DNA of 64,000 bases from Bryopsis sp. KO-2023. Its lineage: Eukaryota > Chlorophyta > Ulvophyceae > Bryopsidales > Bryopsidaceae. This document shows, piece by piece, positions 11,897-22,772 of the stretch (position 1 is its first letter; the number at the start of each line of letters is the position of its first letter). The DNA is taken from assembly GCA_030272585.1 (NCBI GenBank), contig BSYQ01000009.1, positions 620,001 to 684,000 on the forward strand. The letters run 5' to 3'. Under the pieces are notes generated by a model. The model did no database searches, was not told where the DNA came from, and was given only the letters and a program-made list of their open reading frames with translations. The position numbers and the translations under genes are program-made.

Positions 11897-12693
11897 TGTA
11901 ACGATGCAGAACTGGACCAGTACTACTGGCAGTTCTACCCTAAGAAGGGTCCAACACTCATAGCAAGACAGCAGAGCAGAATGCTGCTGCTGCTGCTGCT
12001 ATGACTAATACTACCACTGCTACTCCATGAATGGATATTCACAGGAGATGCAGCAAGGGATGTGAACGAGTGCTGCAGGCGCCGTCACATCAGGAAGATG
12101 ATATATGAGGTCTATGACCGACTGCTGCAAGAGGAACGAAGTGCAGCAGCAGACCGACATAGTGGAGTCATCGACGCTGCAAGGGAAAGCACGACTGCTG
12201 CAAGAGAGAAGTCGTGATAGGACTACTACAATAGTATTACTTCCCCGTGCGTAACGATGAGAGAGGTGTAGCAACACCGTGACAGACAAGCACAACAGTC
12301 TATGACTGACATCGGGAGTGCTGCGGAGATCGCAGCAGCGTCGCGCTGCAGGAGATGCAGCACGTGAGAGGGATGCAGCATTGGCGGCAGAGATCACGTG
12401 ATATGTCGACAAGCTGGCATCGAGAGTGGGAACTTCGTGTGAGGCGTCAGCCGTCACTGCAGCGAGAGTTAACGAAGGCGCAACAAAGGCGCGACTAACC
12501 TTCTAGAGACTCGAAGAAGGGTTGAAGAGAGACGACACGCTGTCGAAGTTCCTAGTCGACTAGGCGGAAAGTACAGTCAGGAATAGAGGATGCAAGGAAA
12601 TAAGAAGGGCTTTGTGGTTGCTTGTATGTCTTGGTTTAAGTGTAAAAAGAGTCTTTCTGCAGCAAAGTCGTTCGAAAAAAGATAGTCGTTTCA
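11897..12693 (+). repeat. 3' LTR of element A
   Basis: Second 797-bp LTR, ending TTTCA and followed by the CAGGC target duplication. Confidence 0.93.
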
Positions 12694-12766
12694 CAGGCCA
12701 CAAGAGAGATTCCGTTTCAGAATGGTTACCTTGCGCTCGTTTCTCAACGGAATCGGGCTCGACAAA

Positions 12767-13153
12767 GCGAGAGCAAAAGTTTTTTTTCGTTCTCGTTCAA
12801 TAGATATATTCATTGATACAAACGTTGGAACAATGATAGACTAGTCGAGTGGACTTACGTCTAGAGCACGGAAACACTTTCTCATCAAGGATCTTTACAA
12901 TATGTCCAAGTTACAATAAGGCTGTGGTCCGGGCCGAATAAGTATTCGGCCGGGCCGACAGCCTGTCCAACCCTTTCATCCAACTCAGCGTCCTAATGGC
13001 CCCTTGGCCGTGTCCTAATGGACCCTAAGCTGAATGTGAGGCTCCAGGCCGAACTGAGGGTTGCCACCTCAGAGGCGGCCTGGCCCTCTCCCTTAATGTG
13101 TGGCTATGATGATGGTGAGCTGGTTCGGTCCGACTACTGTCAGGCCGAACCAC
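12767..13153. other. intergenic, GC-rich, no gene seen
   Basis: Between the split repeat and the hAT composite. Short local repeats are visible, such as two copies of gtcctaatgg.cc near 12990-13020 and several ggccga palindromes. No coding evidence. Confidence 0.5.
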
Positions 13154-13171
13154 GTGTTGGGCATACTATGG

Positions 13172-13530
13172 ATCCGATCACGATTTGATCGGTCGCCGAT
13201 CAAGCAGTGCGACCGATCAAATCGTGATCGGCCGATCACCGATCTGATCGGTCGCCGATCAGGTCTGGCAGGGCCGATCATCGATCAAGATCGGCCGATC
13301 ACCGATCTGATCGGTCGCCCTACTTGATCGGCAGTTTTTGATCGGCCTGATCGTGATCGGCCGATCAAAAACTGCCGATCAGGTGCCGACAGGGTGCGGC
13401 GCTTGATCGAGATCGTGATCGTGATCGGCGCGATCGACTATAATCGGCTTGCGCCGATCATGATCGGCGCAACACCGATCATGATCGGTGGGTCGTCTGC
13501 GTCAAGAATCGATCATTGATCGCGGGTGAG
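13172..13530. repeat. left subterminal GATCGG array
   Basis: Dozens of GATCGG/CCGATC hexamers in both orientations, forming many short palindromes. The same hexamer is enriched at the opposite end of the composite and sparse elsewhere. Confidence 0.85.
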
Positions 13531-13963
13531 ATGCAGGTGAGTCACGCGGGCACATCGCATGTTCGGTTGCTGTTAATCTGGTGAGCGTTTAACTCCACGT
13601 CTTATCAGCGCCCCGTTCGAAATGGGCCGGCATGGAAAAAGAAAAGCGCTCGTCACCCCTGCGAGGTCGGGGCAACGCCCACACACGTCCCAGAGGAGAC
13701 CAGTTCCGACCGGATCTGGAAGCGGGGGGTTGGAACCTCGTCGCCAGGGCAGCGTTCCATCCGTGGGGCCGCAGGGGTCGGGGCAAGCATCTGACCTGAC
13801 CAACAGTGCGTTACTCCCTGATCTGTTCCGCCTTGTTGTACTCTTATGGTTTTGTGGGGGGGTGAGGTGTTCCCTTGTTGGATTGTGTGAGGTGCTTGTG
13901 CTTTCTCCAGTTGTTCTGGTTCTGCTTTTATGAGGTGTTTGTCCTGTCCTGCCCTGCCCTGCA

Positions 13964-14284
13964 GTGAACAGAAATGGAAAGGAAGCTGATCTGCTGGAAC
14001 TGGGTGCAAGCCCTCCTGTGATTCCTGTTCGGAGAAGTAACACATGGGTTGACAAGATGTATGTCAGCAGTCCAGAAGGCAAGATCCTGGTGTATAAGGA
14101 TGATCGGGGCAGAAAGGTGGTGTCGTGCAGAATCTGTCATGAACAATTGTCATGGGTGAAGGGAGGCAGGATCCCCCTTTTGAATCATGCGGCCAAACAC
14201 GGTATCCGGATCAGTTCCGAAATGGAAATTGCTGTCGCGGAAGGCTTTGAGGGCTGCCATTTGAAAAGGCAAACGGATCAGGAC
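13964..14284 (+). pseudogene. outer hAT transposase, N-terminal BED-finger fragment
   Basis: An open frame, probably entered from an acceptor at CTGCCCTGCAG just upstream, encodes a BED-type zinc finger: CRIC followed by HAAKH (C-x2-C ... H-x3-H), the DNA-binding domain at the N-terminus of many hAT transposases. A short basic frame starting with ATG at 13622 may be a preceding exon. The coding sequence runs into the foldback element at 14285. The catalytic middle of this transposase is not found anywhere in the window; its C-terminal domain reappears at about 20015-20791. I read the two parts as remnants of one gene broken by later insertion and loss. Confidence 0.6.
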
Positions 14285-15247
14285 CAGAGCTGGGCAGTAC
14301 CGTAACGACCCCCTACGGTACGGTACGACACGTTGCGTACCGTACCGTACCGTAAGGGGTCGGTACGGTACGGTACGGTGCGAATGTTTTTTACGGTACG
14401 GTACAACATCGGTACTGGGTCGGTACGGTACGTTATCGCCAACGACCGGCACCCAACATCGGGTCGTTGTTGCAACGTGTCACTGACGTTGTTGTACCGA
14501 CACAGACAGTACGACGTTCGGTACAACAACGTAATGACGTTGCAGTAACGTCATGTGGATGACGTACAAAGTGACCCCCGCAGGGTCCCCAGAACCCAAG
14601 GGAACCGAGTGGGATTCGAACACCGTACCGCACGGTGCCGAATCATCTACACTGAGCGCTAAGCCAAGTGGACCACGATGATTTTGTGGTTGTTGCAATA
14701 ATATACCCTAATTTCACAGAATTACAAACACATTAAGGTATATGATCGCAACAGCCACAAAATCATCGTGGTCCACTTGGCTTAGCGCTCAGTGTAGATG
14801 ATTCGGCACTGTGCGGTACGGTGTTCGAATCCCACTCGGTTCCTTTGGGTTCTGGGGACCCTGCGGGGGTCACTTTGTACGTCATCCACATGACGTTACT
14901 GCAACGTCATTACGTTGTTGTACCGACTTGGCCGTTGTTGTAACGTGTTATCGTTACACGTAACGCAACTGATCGTTGTTGTAACGTCTTGTCTCGGTGC
15001 GGACGTTATAGCAGCCGGCGTAGACGTTACTGATAACGTACTGCGTTACAACAACGCTTTGGCGTTACAGTAACGTCGGATCGTTGTTGTACCGGACTTG
15101 GACGTTGTTGTACCGACTGGGTCGTTGTTGTAACGTGTGCAACGTGTTGTAACGTCCGGTCGGTGCGTGCACCGACCGGACACGTTACTGTACCGACCCT
15201 GTGCGTTACGGTACGGTGCGTTACAAACGGGTTACTGCCCAGCTCTG
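14285..15247. mobile_element. foldback/MITE-like element with tRNA-like arms
   Basis: 963 bp bounded by a 15-bp perfect inverted repeat, CAGAGCTGGGCAGTA. The interior is built from GGTACGGTAC and GTTGTTGTAACG repeats around a long palindrome: arms at 14521-14706 and about 14738-14924 are reverse complements with few mismatches, separated by roughly 30 bp. Each arm includes a pol III B-box-like GTTCGAATCCC. No protein is encoded. No matching target duplication is visible (ATCAGGAC left, AATCAGAG right). Confidence 0.7.
14521..14924. repeat. large palindrome, ~186-bp arms
   Basis: The left arm contains gtgacccccgcagggtcccc ... attcgaacacc and the right arm its reverse complement; both reach the TTTGTGG(T/C)TGTTGC segment next to the short spacer. 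It can form a cruciform or, if transcribed, a long hairpin. Confidence 0.85.
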
Positions 15248-15714
15248 AATCAGAGATAGGACTTTACGGTTACGGTACCGTAAACCGTACCGTAACCTCA
15301 CTCCGGTCACTTACGGTTACGGTCACTCCGGTCCGGACCGGAGTGGTTTTCGTGCTCGGAACCGGACCACCGTAAATGTTATCCGTAGTACTACGGCGTC
15401 ATTACGGCGGTCCGGAGCATGAAATGACGGATTTACGGTTCGGTTATCACCGTACACCGGAGCATGCCGTAAACTCACCGTAAATCAACAACCGTAGCAC
15501 CGTAAATCATCCACCGTAGCGCCGTAATCACGTGACCGTAACACCGTAAACCGCAAACCGGAGTCCGTTCCACCGTAAAGAGGAGTTACGGTGGGAAGCT
15601 GTCCCGTCGTACGCAACCTCCCTTATAACCTAGCCACTCTCCCATCGCTAGTTTCTCCTTTGGTTTTCTACTGTCTCGCGGTGTGTTTTCGTTTTTTTCC
15701 GGAGTGTGTTCAGT

Positions 15715-18700
15715 ATGTCGGCGACGTCGGATGTTCAGTTGATGGGCGAGGTCAGAAAGGATGCGGGGTTGCGTCCTGTCGACTACGCACCGCTGGCGAC
15801 CCTGGTGGTGCAGCTCGACGACGGCTCGTGGGAGGCCTATGTAAAAGGAGAAAAGGGGAAGAAAAAAGAGGACAGGCTGGTCAAGCTGAAGTGTTTGCTG
15901 TGCGGACACATGTGCTCTTGGTGTAAGTATTTTGTATTTTTTTTTTTTTTCTTTTTCTGGGTTAATATTTCTGGAGTAGTTTTTTATTTTGGTGTGGATG
16001 TCTGCAGCCAAGGGGTCCTACAGTGGCCTCAAGTCCCACTGCTCTGGGAGGCATGGTGTGAAAGACCATGATGTCCTCACCACTGCCAAGGGGTGGATCG
16101 ATGATGCTGCGAAGGATGGGAAGGACTTCCCACTAGCAGAATGGACGTCGAAAATGGCAGCAGCAGGCCATTTGAAGCCAGGAAAGGGGGGGAAGTCAAG
16201 CGAGGACCCATCCGAGACGCTGATATCCAAGTCTCTACACCGGGTAGGTTTGTGATTGCTTGTGATGTTAATGCATGTGTTGTTGTGTTGCTGGATGCTG
16301 GAATTTCCAGCCTGATTTTTGGGGGACTGCATGTGTTGTTGTGTTGCTGGATGCTGGAATTTCCAGCCTGATTTTTGGGGGACTGCATGTGTTGTTGTGT
16401 TGCTGGAATTTCCAGCCTGAATTTTGGGGGACTGCATGTGTTGTTGTGTTGCTGGATGCTGGAATTTCCAGCCTGAATTTTGGGGGACTGCATGTGGTGC
16501 TGATGTGCATGTGTGATGTACAGAATGTGCGCTACCAAGCCGGCAGTGCCGGATACAAGAGGTTCGTCAGGGAAGCGGCAAAGTGGGTGGCGAGGGACTC
16601 CCTTCCTTTTGGGACTCCATGCACTCCAGCCTTCCTCGAGTTCGCCAGGGTGCTTGAACCCAAATGCCCAAAAGTGGATCCCAAAACCATAAAGCGCGAG
16701 ATCAGTTCTGTCTACAAGAGCGAGATGGAAAGGTTGACGAGGTCCGTCCCATGGAAGGTAACCGCTTTTACGACCGACCTGTGGAAGAGTAGGACTTCAT
16801 GTGAATATATAACATTCACATGCAGCTGGGTAGATACAGAGTGGGTTTTGCAGACTAGGACATTAGGATCGCATAGGTTAGAGTATACAAGCATAACCGC
16901 AGAGGTTCTTTCGGTGGAAATTCCAAAACTGCTTCAGGGGTACTTTGGGGGGTCAGCTCAGTTAGGAGAAATGAGGCCGACCATAATTTCAGATTGTGGA
17001 TCGAATATTAGGAAGGCCCTTCAAGAAGAATTAGAATTTGACTGGCTCAGGTGCTCCTTGCACATGCTCCACAATGTGGTGCAGCTGGGCTTAGGGCATA
17101 TAGGCGTTATTGGGAGGGTCAATAAACACACGGCCTTACTACTAGAGGCAATAGATGTGTTGAAAGGGGTAGCAGCCCATGTACGGCGCTCCTCTACTTT
17201 TAAAACTAAGTTCAGTCAGGCTCAGGTAGAGATGTGGGAAAGGGGGGAAGGGGGGGAAGGGGGGGAGGGGGGGGAGGTGGAGTACATGCCGGCGGACCTC
17301 GGGGAGGAGGAAAGCGAGGACTCGCTGGAGGATGCACAGGATATGGCGCCACAGGTGGATAAACTCTCCTTTATTTTCTGTTGCTTCCATTCACTTCCCT
17401 TTTTCTGTGTTGCTGCTTGCTTCTTGTTATAAGTTGAATTTTTTCTGACATCTAAATGGCTTGTTTTGGGTGTTGTTTGGCTGCAGGGTCCCACCAGTCA
17501 GGATCTTGATGATATTGCTGCAGCTGCTGCTGCTGCTGCTGCTGTGGAAGATCTGACATCACAGGTGATTATTGAGTTGTATTTTTTTTTCCAAAATTTT
17601 GGTCCGGTTCCGGTTTTTTTCCGGTTTTTTCCGGTTTTTTACGGTGTTTTACGGTGTTTTACGGTTTTTTACGGGTGTTTTACGGGTGTTTTACGGGTTT
17701 TTTACGGTTTTTTACGGTTTTTTTACGGTGTTTACGGTGTTTACGGTGTTTTACGGTGTTTACGGTTTTTTACGGTTTTTTACGGTCGAACAAATTTTCA
17801 CTATCATTGACATGTTGTGTTCCAATCGATTTCAATGCATGTCTGTGAGGTGACAAGTGTTGTGTGATCTGCAGGGAGAGGGCACGGCAGAGACCATGGA
17901 TGTGGAAGTGGTTGGCCCTTCTCAACAGGCTGGTGGCCCTTCGCAACAGTCTGGTGCACCATCATCGCAGCCGGCACCCCCACCAAGAAAACCTAGGGTG
18001 CTGCAACTCCCCACGATCGTGAGCACACGGTGGAACAGCACCTTCATCATGCTCCAGAGAGCCGTGAGGCTCAGGCCAGCAATCGATCGATTGCTAGCTG
18101 AGCAACATGGGGAGGGGGATGAGCACCGTGAAATAACACCACGGCAGTGGACGCTGCTGGAGAGCCTGTTGGAGTTGCTGAAAATTGCGAGGGATGCCAC
18201 ACACCTGTAAGTACAACATTGCAGAAAAAAAACCAAACAAAAAACTTGATTATTGAGAAGATGTATGATTTTTCAAGTAGTGTGAACAAAACGACAAAAG
18301 AAAAAACAGGGAATAACAAACTGAACTGCAGCCCGTTATTTATCAAGTATTCATTCAATGTGATGTCTTGTTTTAGATTGGAGGCATCGAAAACAGTGAC
18401 AAGCGGGAGGGTGGTCCTGACGTTCGCGAGGATCCACAGTTTTTGGAAAGACTGGATCAGAACAAATGTGGAGGCCGTGAAGGAGGGGAGATCCCCCCCA
18501 CCGAACATCCAGGCGCTGTCGCCAATTGTGTATGCCATGGTGGACAAGCTGGAGAAGGAATGGAGCGACCCGCAGCTCGGGCTGGCCTGGATGTTGTGCG
18601 CTCTTATGGATGTGTCAGTGCGGTGGCGATCCCTCGAAGAAGCGTACCTGTTTTTGCAACTGCTGCCCGACAACCAAGCTGATTTTCCTGCTCCCCAGGG

Positions 18701-19184
18701 GATGCTCCGGTTTTACCCTGAGAGACTCCTCTTCCACAAGTCCTCCATGCTGAGGCACCTCAGGATACTGCTTTCGGATCATGCACGTGATCTGATCGAG
18801 AAGGGGGAGATCACCGTCCAAGCCACACAAACCAAAAAAAGAAAAGGGAACATAAGCACAGTCTTGTGCAGCGATGACAGCGATGACGGTGGTGGTGGGG
18901 GTGACAGGACCTTGGCTTTGCATGAAATAGACAGATTTCTGGGTGAGAGACAGAATATGGGCAAGTGTAGTGAACCCCTGGTGTGGTGGCGGGAAAATAA
19001 AAGTCGACTTCCGATAGTCAGTGAGTTGGCTCGTCGGTATCTTGCTGTCCCAAGCAGCTCAGCTGCTAGTGAGCGTGCGTTTTCAAAACTGGGACACATA
19101 GTGCGTTCTAGAAGGTCACGGTTATCCGATGATCACGTCACCGAGCTTTCACTTTTATCGGGCTGGTGTGAAGAGCGGGGTTGA
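15715..19184 (+). CDS. hAT transposase, intact, six exons
   Basis: Exons 15715-15922, 16008-16243, 16524-17354, 17487-17564, 17875-18206 and 18377-19184 join with consistent phases and GT-AG introns to give 830 residues. The N-terminus carries a BED finger split by intron 1 (CLLC ... HCSGRH). Next come the hAT catalytic region with FTTDLWKSR (first Asp), SDCGSNIRKAL (second Asp) and CSLHMLHNVV (the C-x2-H pattern), then STRWNSTFIML. The C-terminal dimerisation domain has LVWWRENKSRLPIVSELARR and the SAASERAFS motif with the third acidic residue. It cuts and pastes DNA between CA...TG termini. There are no stops or missing catalytic residues, so it could mobilise its own element and perhaps related non-autonomous copies. 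Confidence 0.9.
16265..16500 (+). repeat. minisatellite in transposase intron 2, four copies
   Basis: Four copies, about 56 bp each, of a unit containing GTTGTTGTGTTGCTGGATGC and GGAATTTCCAGCCTG; the third copy lacks seven bases. Entirely intronic. Confidence 0.9.
17580..17790 (+). repeat. TTTTACGG array in transposase intron 4
   Basis: About twenty TTTACGG/TTTTACGG units in one orientation inside the 17565-17874 intron. The hexamer is the same as the CCGTAA motif of the element's subterminal regions. Confidence 0.85.
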
Positions 19185-19284
19185 TTGGAGGGGGGGGGTG
19201 ATTCAATGGGGAAAGGGGGGAGGGGGGGGAAGGGGGGGGAAGGGGGGGGGAAAACCAAAAAAAAAATAGAATCAAAATGAATCA

Positions 19285-19625
19285 TCCGATGGGATGTTAA
19301 TGGTTGTGACTCTGTGGGTTGATGGGCTGTTGGGATTATGTGGGTTGATGGGCTGTTGGGATACTGTGGGTTTATAAACAGTTGGGATTCTGTGGGTTGA
19401 TGGGTGGGATCATGTGAGTTAATGGTTGTGACTCTGTGGGTTGATGGGCTGTTGGGATTATGTGGGTTGATGGGCTGTTGGGATACTGTGGGTTGATAAA
19501 CAGTTGGGATTCTGTGGGTTGATGGGTGGGATCATTTGAGTTAATGGTTGTGACTCTGTGGGTTCATGACCTGTTGGGACTCTGTGGGATGTTGGGCTGG
19601 GTGGGAACAAATATAAATGGTTTTA
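19285..19625 (+). repeat. tandem repeats downstream of the transposase stop
   Basis: Nearly three copies of a ~123-bp unit made from shorter GTGGGTTGATGGGCTGTTGGGAT modules, preceded by poly-G/AAGGGGGGG tracts at 19185-19250. No coding content. Confidence 0.8.
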
Positions 19626-20014
19626 CAACCACTCTGTGGATGTTTCTCCCTGTATCAGGTGTGACCGTAGCAACCGTAGTGACCCGTAATGACTCCGTAC
19701 ATCCCGTACCGTACTTTGGCAACTACGGTGCACTACGGACCGTAAAAACAACCGTAAAAGACTGACCGTAACACCGTAATTGACCCACCGGACCACCGTA
19801 AATTCTGACCGTAACACCGTAACCCGTAAAACCGTAAACCATAAAAAACCACCGTAACCAGGACCGTAACCAACCGTAAATCAGCCGGACCGTAACCGGA
19901 GTAAACGAGTCCGGTTACGGTACGGAGTTACGGCCGTAGTACGGTGACCGTAACCCGACCGTAACCGGACCGGACCGGAGCCGGACCAAAAAATCGGCCC
20001 AAGTCCTATCTCTG

Positions 20015-20791
20015 GTTCTGAGGCCATACAAGGAAGCAACCAAGGTACTGGAGGCAGAAAAGAAGGTGACGGGGAGTGCCGTCCTGATGCTCATGGCTCG
20101 GATCAGCGCTGCGGTAGATGCCATGAACATCGAGGAACCGGATGTGATAGACTTCAGAGATGTGCTCCGCACAGTCATGGACCATGAATTTGACGATCCC
20201 GCATGGCTCCTGGCCGTCGGGTGCATGCAGCATCTGGATCCGACCAAACTATCACTCGAAGACGCTGAGGTGAATCGGTATTTGTGGGGCACCCCAGGGC
20301 GCTTTCCTTGCTTGAGGAAGCAATTCAGCAGACCTGATCTGTGGGTTTCAGATGTGCTGCAAGAGTGCGTGACTCTGCTGAAGGAGATCCGGCTGCGATC
20401 AGATTACAGAGGTGTTGACAATCCGGGGGAAGGCAGAGAGGGAAAAAAAAAGAAAAAGGAAAATCTCGAACGGGACTGGCTCAGTGTGTGCCCTCCTCCA
20501 TCTGCTACGGGCGGTTCTAATTCTGATGAGTGGGAGCGATATTGTGGGGTCAGGAGGGTTATTCAGAGCACTTCATCTGTTCTGGACTGGTGGAGGGTAC
20601 ACCAGGCGGCATACCCAACAGTTTCGATCCTGGCTGCCGAGTATCTCTGCATCCCAGCCTCCAGCGCCTCGGTTGAGCGGATGTTCAGTGTCAATGGCCA
20701 CCAGCTGAACAAGCGCAGGAGGGCGATGGAGGAGAGCAAGGTCAACCAACTGACCGTGCTCCGGGACAATCTGCATCTGTTCAGGGCATGA
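20015..20791 (+). pseudogene. outer hAT transposase, C-terminal dimerisation fragment
   Basis: Open frame continuing from the right end of the nested element to a stop at 20791. It begins with SLVLRPYKEATKVLEAEKK, the segment that follows the catalytic core in hAT proteins. It ends with the hAT dimerisation domain: LDWWRVHQAAYPTVSILA, the PASSASVERMFS motif with its acidic residue, then NKRRRAM. The first two catalytic aspartates and the STRWNS region are absent upstream, so this is the C-terminal third only. It pairs logically with the BED fragment at 13964. Confidence 0.75.
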
Positions 20792-21014
20792 CCTGAACTG
20801 CTTCTGTTTGATTGTGTGGGACAATCTGCAGTCTGATTCAGAACCCTCCTGTTTCGGAGGAACTCTCCTTTTTTTGGTTTGGGGTGCCGGGTATGTTCTC
20901 TGTTTGGGGTGCTGGGTATGGATCAGACAATCTGCATCTTGACCTGGTGTGATTTGCCCCGAGTTTTGTTTGTTTTGGTATGGGTATGTAATCCAAACTT
21001 TTTTGAATGCTTGG

Positions 21015-21440
21015 TAAAAAGTTTCAGAGGTTTCCACAGATTCCAGCACTGATTCAGCCCACACAGATAACCCTCTGTTTATGGTTCATGGTTCATTGCA
21101 TGACTCAAACAAAACAAAAAGTTTCAGAGGTTCCACAGATTCCAACACTGATTCAGCCCACACAAATAACCCTCTGTTTATGGTTCATGGTTCATTACAT
21201 GACTCAAACAAAACAAAAAGTTTCAGAGGTTCCACAGATTCCAGCACTGATTCAGCCCACACAAATAACCCTCTGTTCATGGTTCATGGTTCATTACGTG
21301 AATCAAAAAACAGATAACAGATACCAGACTGGTTCATGGTTCATTACGTGAATCAAAAAACAGATAACAGATCCCAGACTGGTTCATGGTTCATTACGTG
21401 AATCAAAAAACAGATAACAGATAACAGATAACCCTCTGTT
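21015..21440 (+). repeat. two tandem arrays between convergent genes
   Basis: Three ~99-bp copies (AGTTTCAGAGGTTCCACAG ... ATGGTTCATTACATGACTC) followed by three ~46-bp copies (GGTTCATGGTTCATTACGTG ... CAGATAACAGAT). They lie between the converging 3' ends of the outer transposase fragment and the accessory gene. Confidence 0.85.
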
Positions 21441-21939
21441 TATGGTGACTCAAAACAGGTTATTTAATTTGGCTCCTCCTCCTCCACCAACCTCCCATCC
21501 GGTCCAACCCTGACCCGATACACACGTGTGCGGTCTTCAGGGATCGGTGCAAAGTCGACCGAGCCAGTATCCAGGTCCCTCATTACGTTTCGGTCCTCCA
21601 AACGGGTCTGATGGTGGAAGAGGCCTTCACGGACTCTGTGGAGAGCGTAACAGTTCTGCAGATACACGTTTTGCACGAACTGATTCAGATGGGGCATGGA
21701 GGCGAAGGTTATCGGGAATTGGATGGTGAAGTCGGGGAAGAAGGCGTACTCCGTCTGCATGTTGGCTCTCTCTCGCTGGGCAGTTCTGCGCTGTTCCCTG
21801 CTCCGTTCAGACATGATCCTTCGCAAGGGGGCCTGCCTGCGCCGAGGGTACCCCTCACTGTCGTTGATGCAAGGTTGTCCATCAAAATCCATTGGCCACC
21901 TGTCCATCAATGGGGGTCTGGGGTTTGCCTGCCTCTGAC

Positions 21940-22480
21940 CACCATGACCACCCTGGCCACCCTGACCACCCTGACCACCCTGGCCACCCTGACCACCCTG
22001 ACCACCCTGACCTGCTCTGTTCCTGTTCCTGCCGCCTCCCCCGAATTCCCATCCACCAACATTCCCCCTTCCACCAGCTCCAGCAGCTCTGAACATGTTT
22101 GGGGGTGGCCCTCTTCCACCAGCTTCAGCAGCTCTGAACATGTTTGGGGGTGACCCTCTTCCACCAGCTTCAGCAGCTCTGAACATGTTTGGGGGTGGCC
22201 CTCTTCCACCAGCTTCAGCAGCTCTGAACATGTTTGGGGGTGGCCCTCTTCCACCAGCTTCAGCAGCTCTGAACAGATTGGGGGGTGGCCCTCTTCCACC
22301 AGCTTCAGCAGCTCTGAACAGATTGGGGGGTGGCCCTCTTCCACCAGCTTCAGCGGGTCTGAACAGATTGGGGGGTGGCCCTCTTCCACCAGCTTCAGAG
22401 GCTCTGAACAGCTTGGGGGGTGGCCCTCTTCCACCAGCTCCAGCAGGTCTGAACATGTTTGGGGGGGAGCCTCTTCCACC
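21940..22480 (-). repeat. in-frame 45-bp repeats and GGQ repeats
   Basis: About nine 45-bp copies (22085-22480) encode the Gly/Pro-rich 15-residue unit. The adjoining 21940-22010 is a GGQ (accaccctg) array. Copies differ at few sites, mainly N/K and A/P/S changes. Confidence 0.9.
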
Positions 22481-22772
22481 AGGGTGAAGCACAGGTTCAG
22501 GTTCATAAACAGACTCCTCGTCCGTCATACTCCACGGGTTTTCCGGCAGCTGCTCAGAGGATCCCTCAGGTTCAGGTTCAGATTCAGGTTCATCTGCGGT
22601 TGGAAGTGTAGCTTCAGGCAAAATCTCTTGTGCAGGATCAGGTGCTGGAAGACTTGCAGCTTCGATGCTCCAGTCGAACGTTCTGCTCAGATCTAGATCA
22701 ACCTCGTGCATGGTTGCAACCTCCTCTCTGAGCTGGTCCAGATGAGGCAATAGCTGGCGATCACGAAGGAGT

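Larger units (their letters stand above)
3465..12693 (+). mobile_element. Ty3/Gypsy chromovirus, element A (full length)
   Basis: Complete LTR retrotransposon of 9,229 bp. The LTRs at 3465-4261 and 11897-12693 are each 797 bp, start TGTAACG and end TTTCA, and look identical by eye. A 5-bp target duplication, CAGGC, lies at 3460-3464 and 12694-12698. A primer-binding site follows the 5' LTR, and the purine tract GTGGGGAGGAA directly precedes the 3' LTR. The interior encodes an extra 5' ORF, gag, pol (protease, reverse transcriptase, RNase H, integrase, chromodomain) and an extra 3' ORF. Matching LTRs and open frames suggest a young, possibly active copy. Confidence 0.95.
2844..12766. repeat. 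older ~0.7-kb repeat with imperfect inverted ends, split by element A
   Basis: Positions 2844-2874 and 12736-12766 are inverted copies of each other over 31 bp, with a perfect 18-bp core (ATTCCGTTGAGAAACGAG at 2857-2874). Removing the LTR element between them (3465-12693 plus one CAGGC) leaves about 0.7 kb. The left part contains a TATA-like GAGTATAAAAAG near 3309 and many short direct repeats of GAGAGTTT/CTGAG type. It could be a MITE-like element or a solo LTR. Its own target duplication could not be defined. Confidence 0.45.
15251..20014 (+). mobile_element. nested hAT element with intact transposase
   Basis: The 14-bp inverted termini CAGAGATAGGACTT (15251) and AAGTCCTATCTCTG (ending 20014) bound a 4.8-kb segment. 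Subterminal regions on both sides (15264-15595 and 19660-19985) are packed with CCGTAA/TTACGG motifs. The interior encodes one complete hAT transposase. No clean 8-bp duplication flanks it, so it may be old or rearranged. Its right end abuts the C-terminal exon of the outer transposase. Confidence 0.7.

Noticed and set aside
14285-20014. One single transposon covering the foldback and the nested hAT
   Set aside because: The two outer ends share only CAGAG, and each part has its own better-matched inverted termini (CAGAGCTGGGCAGTA and CAGAGATAGGACTT).
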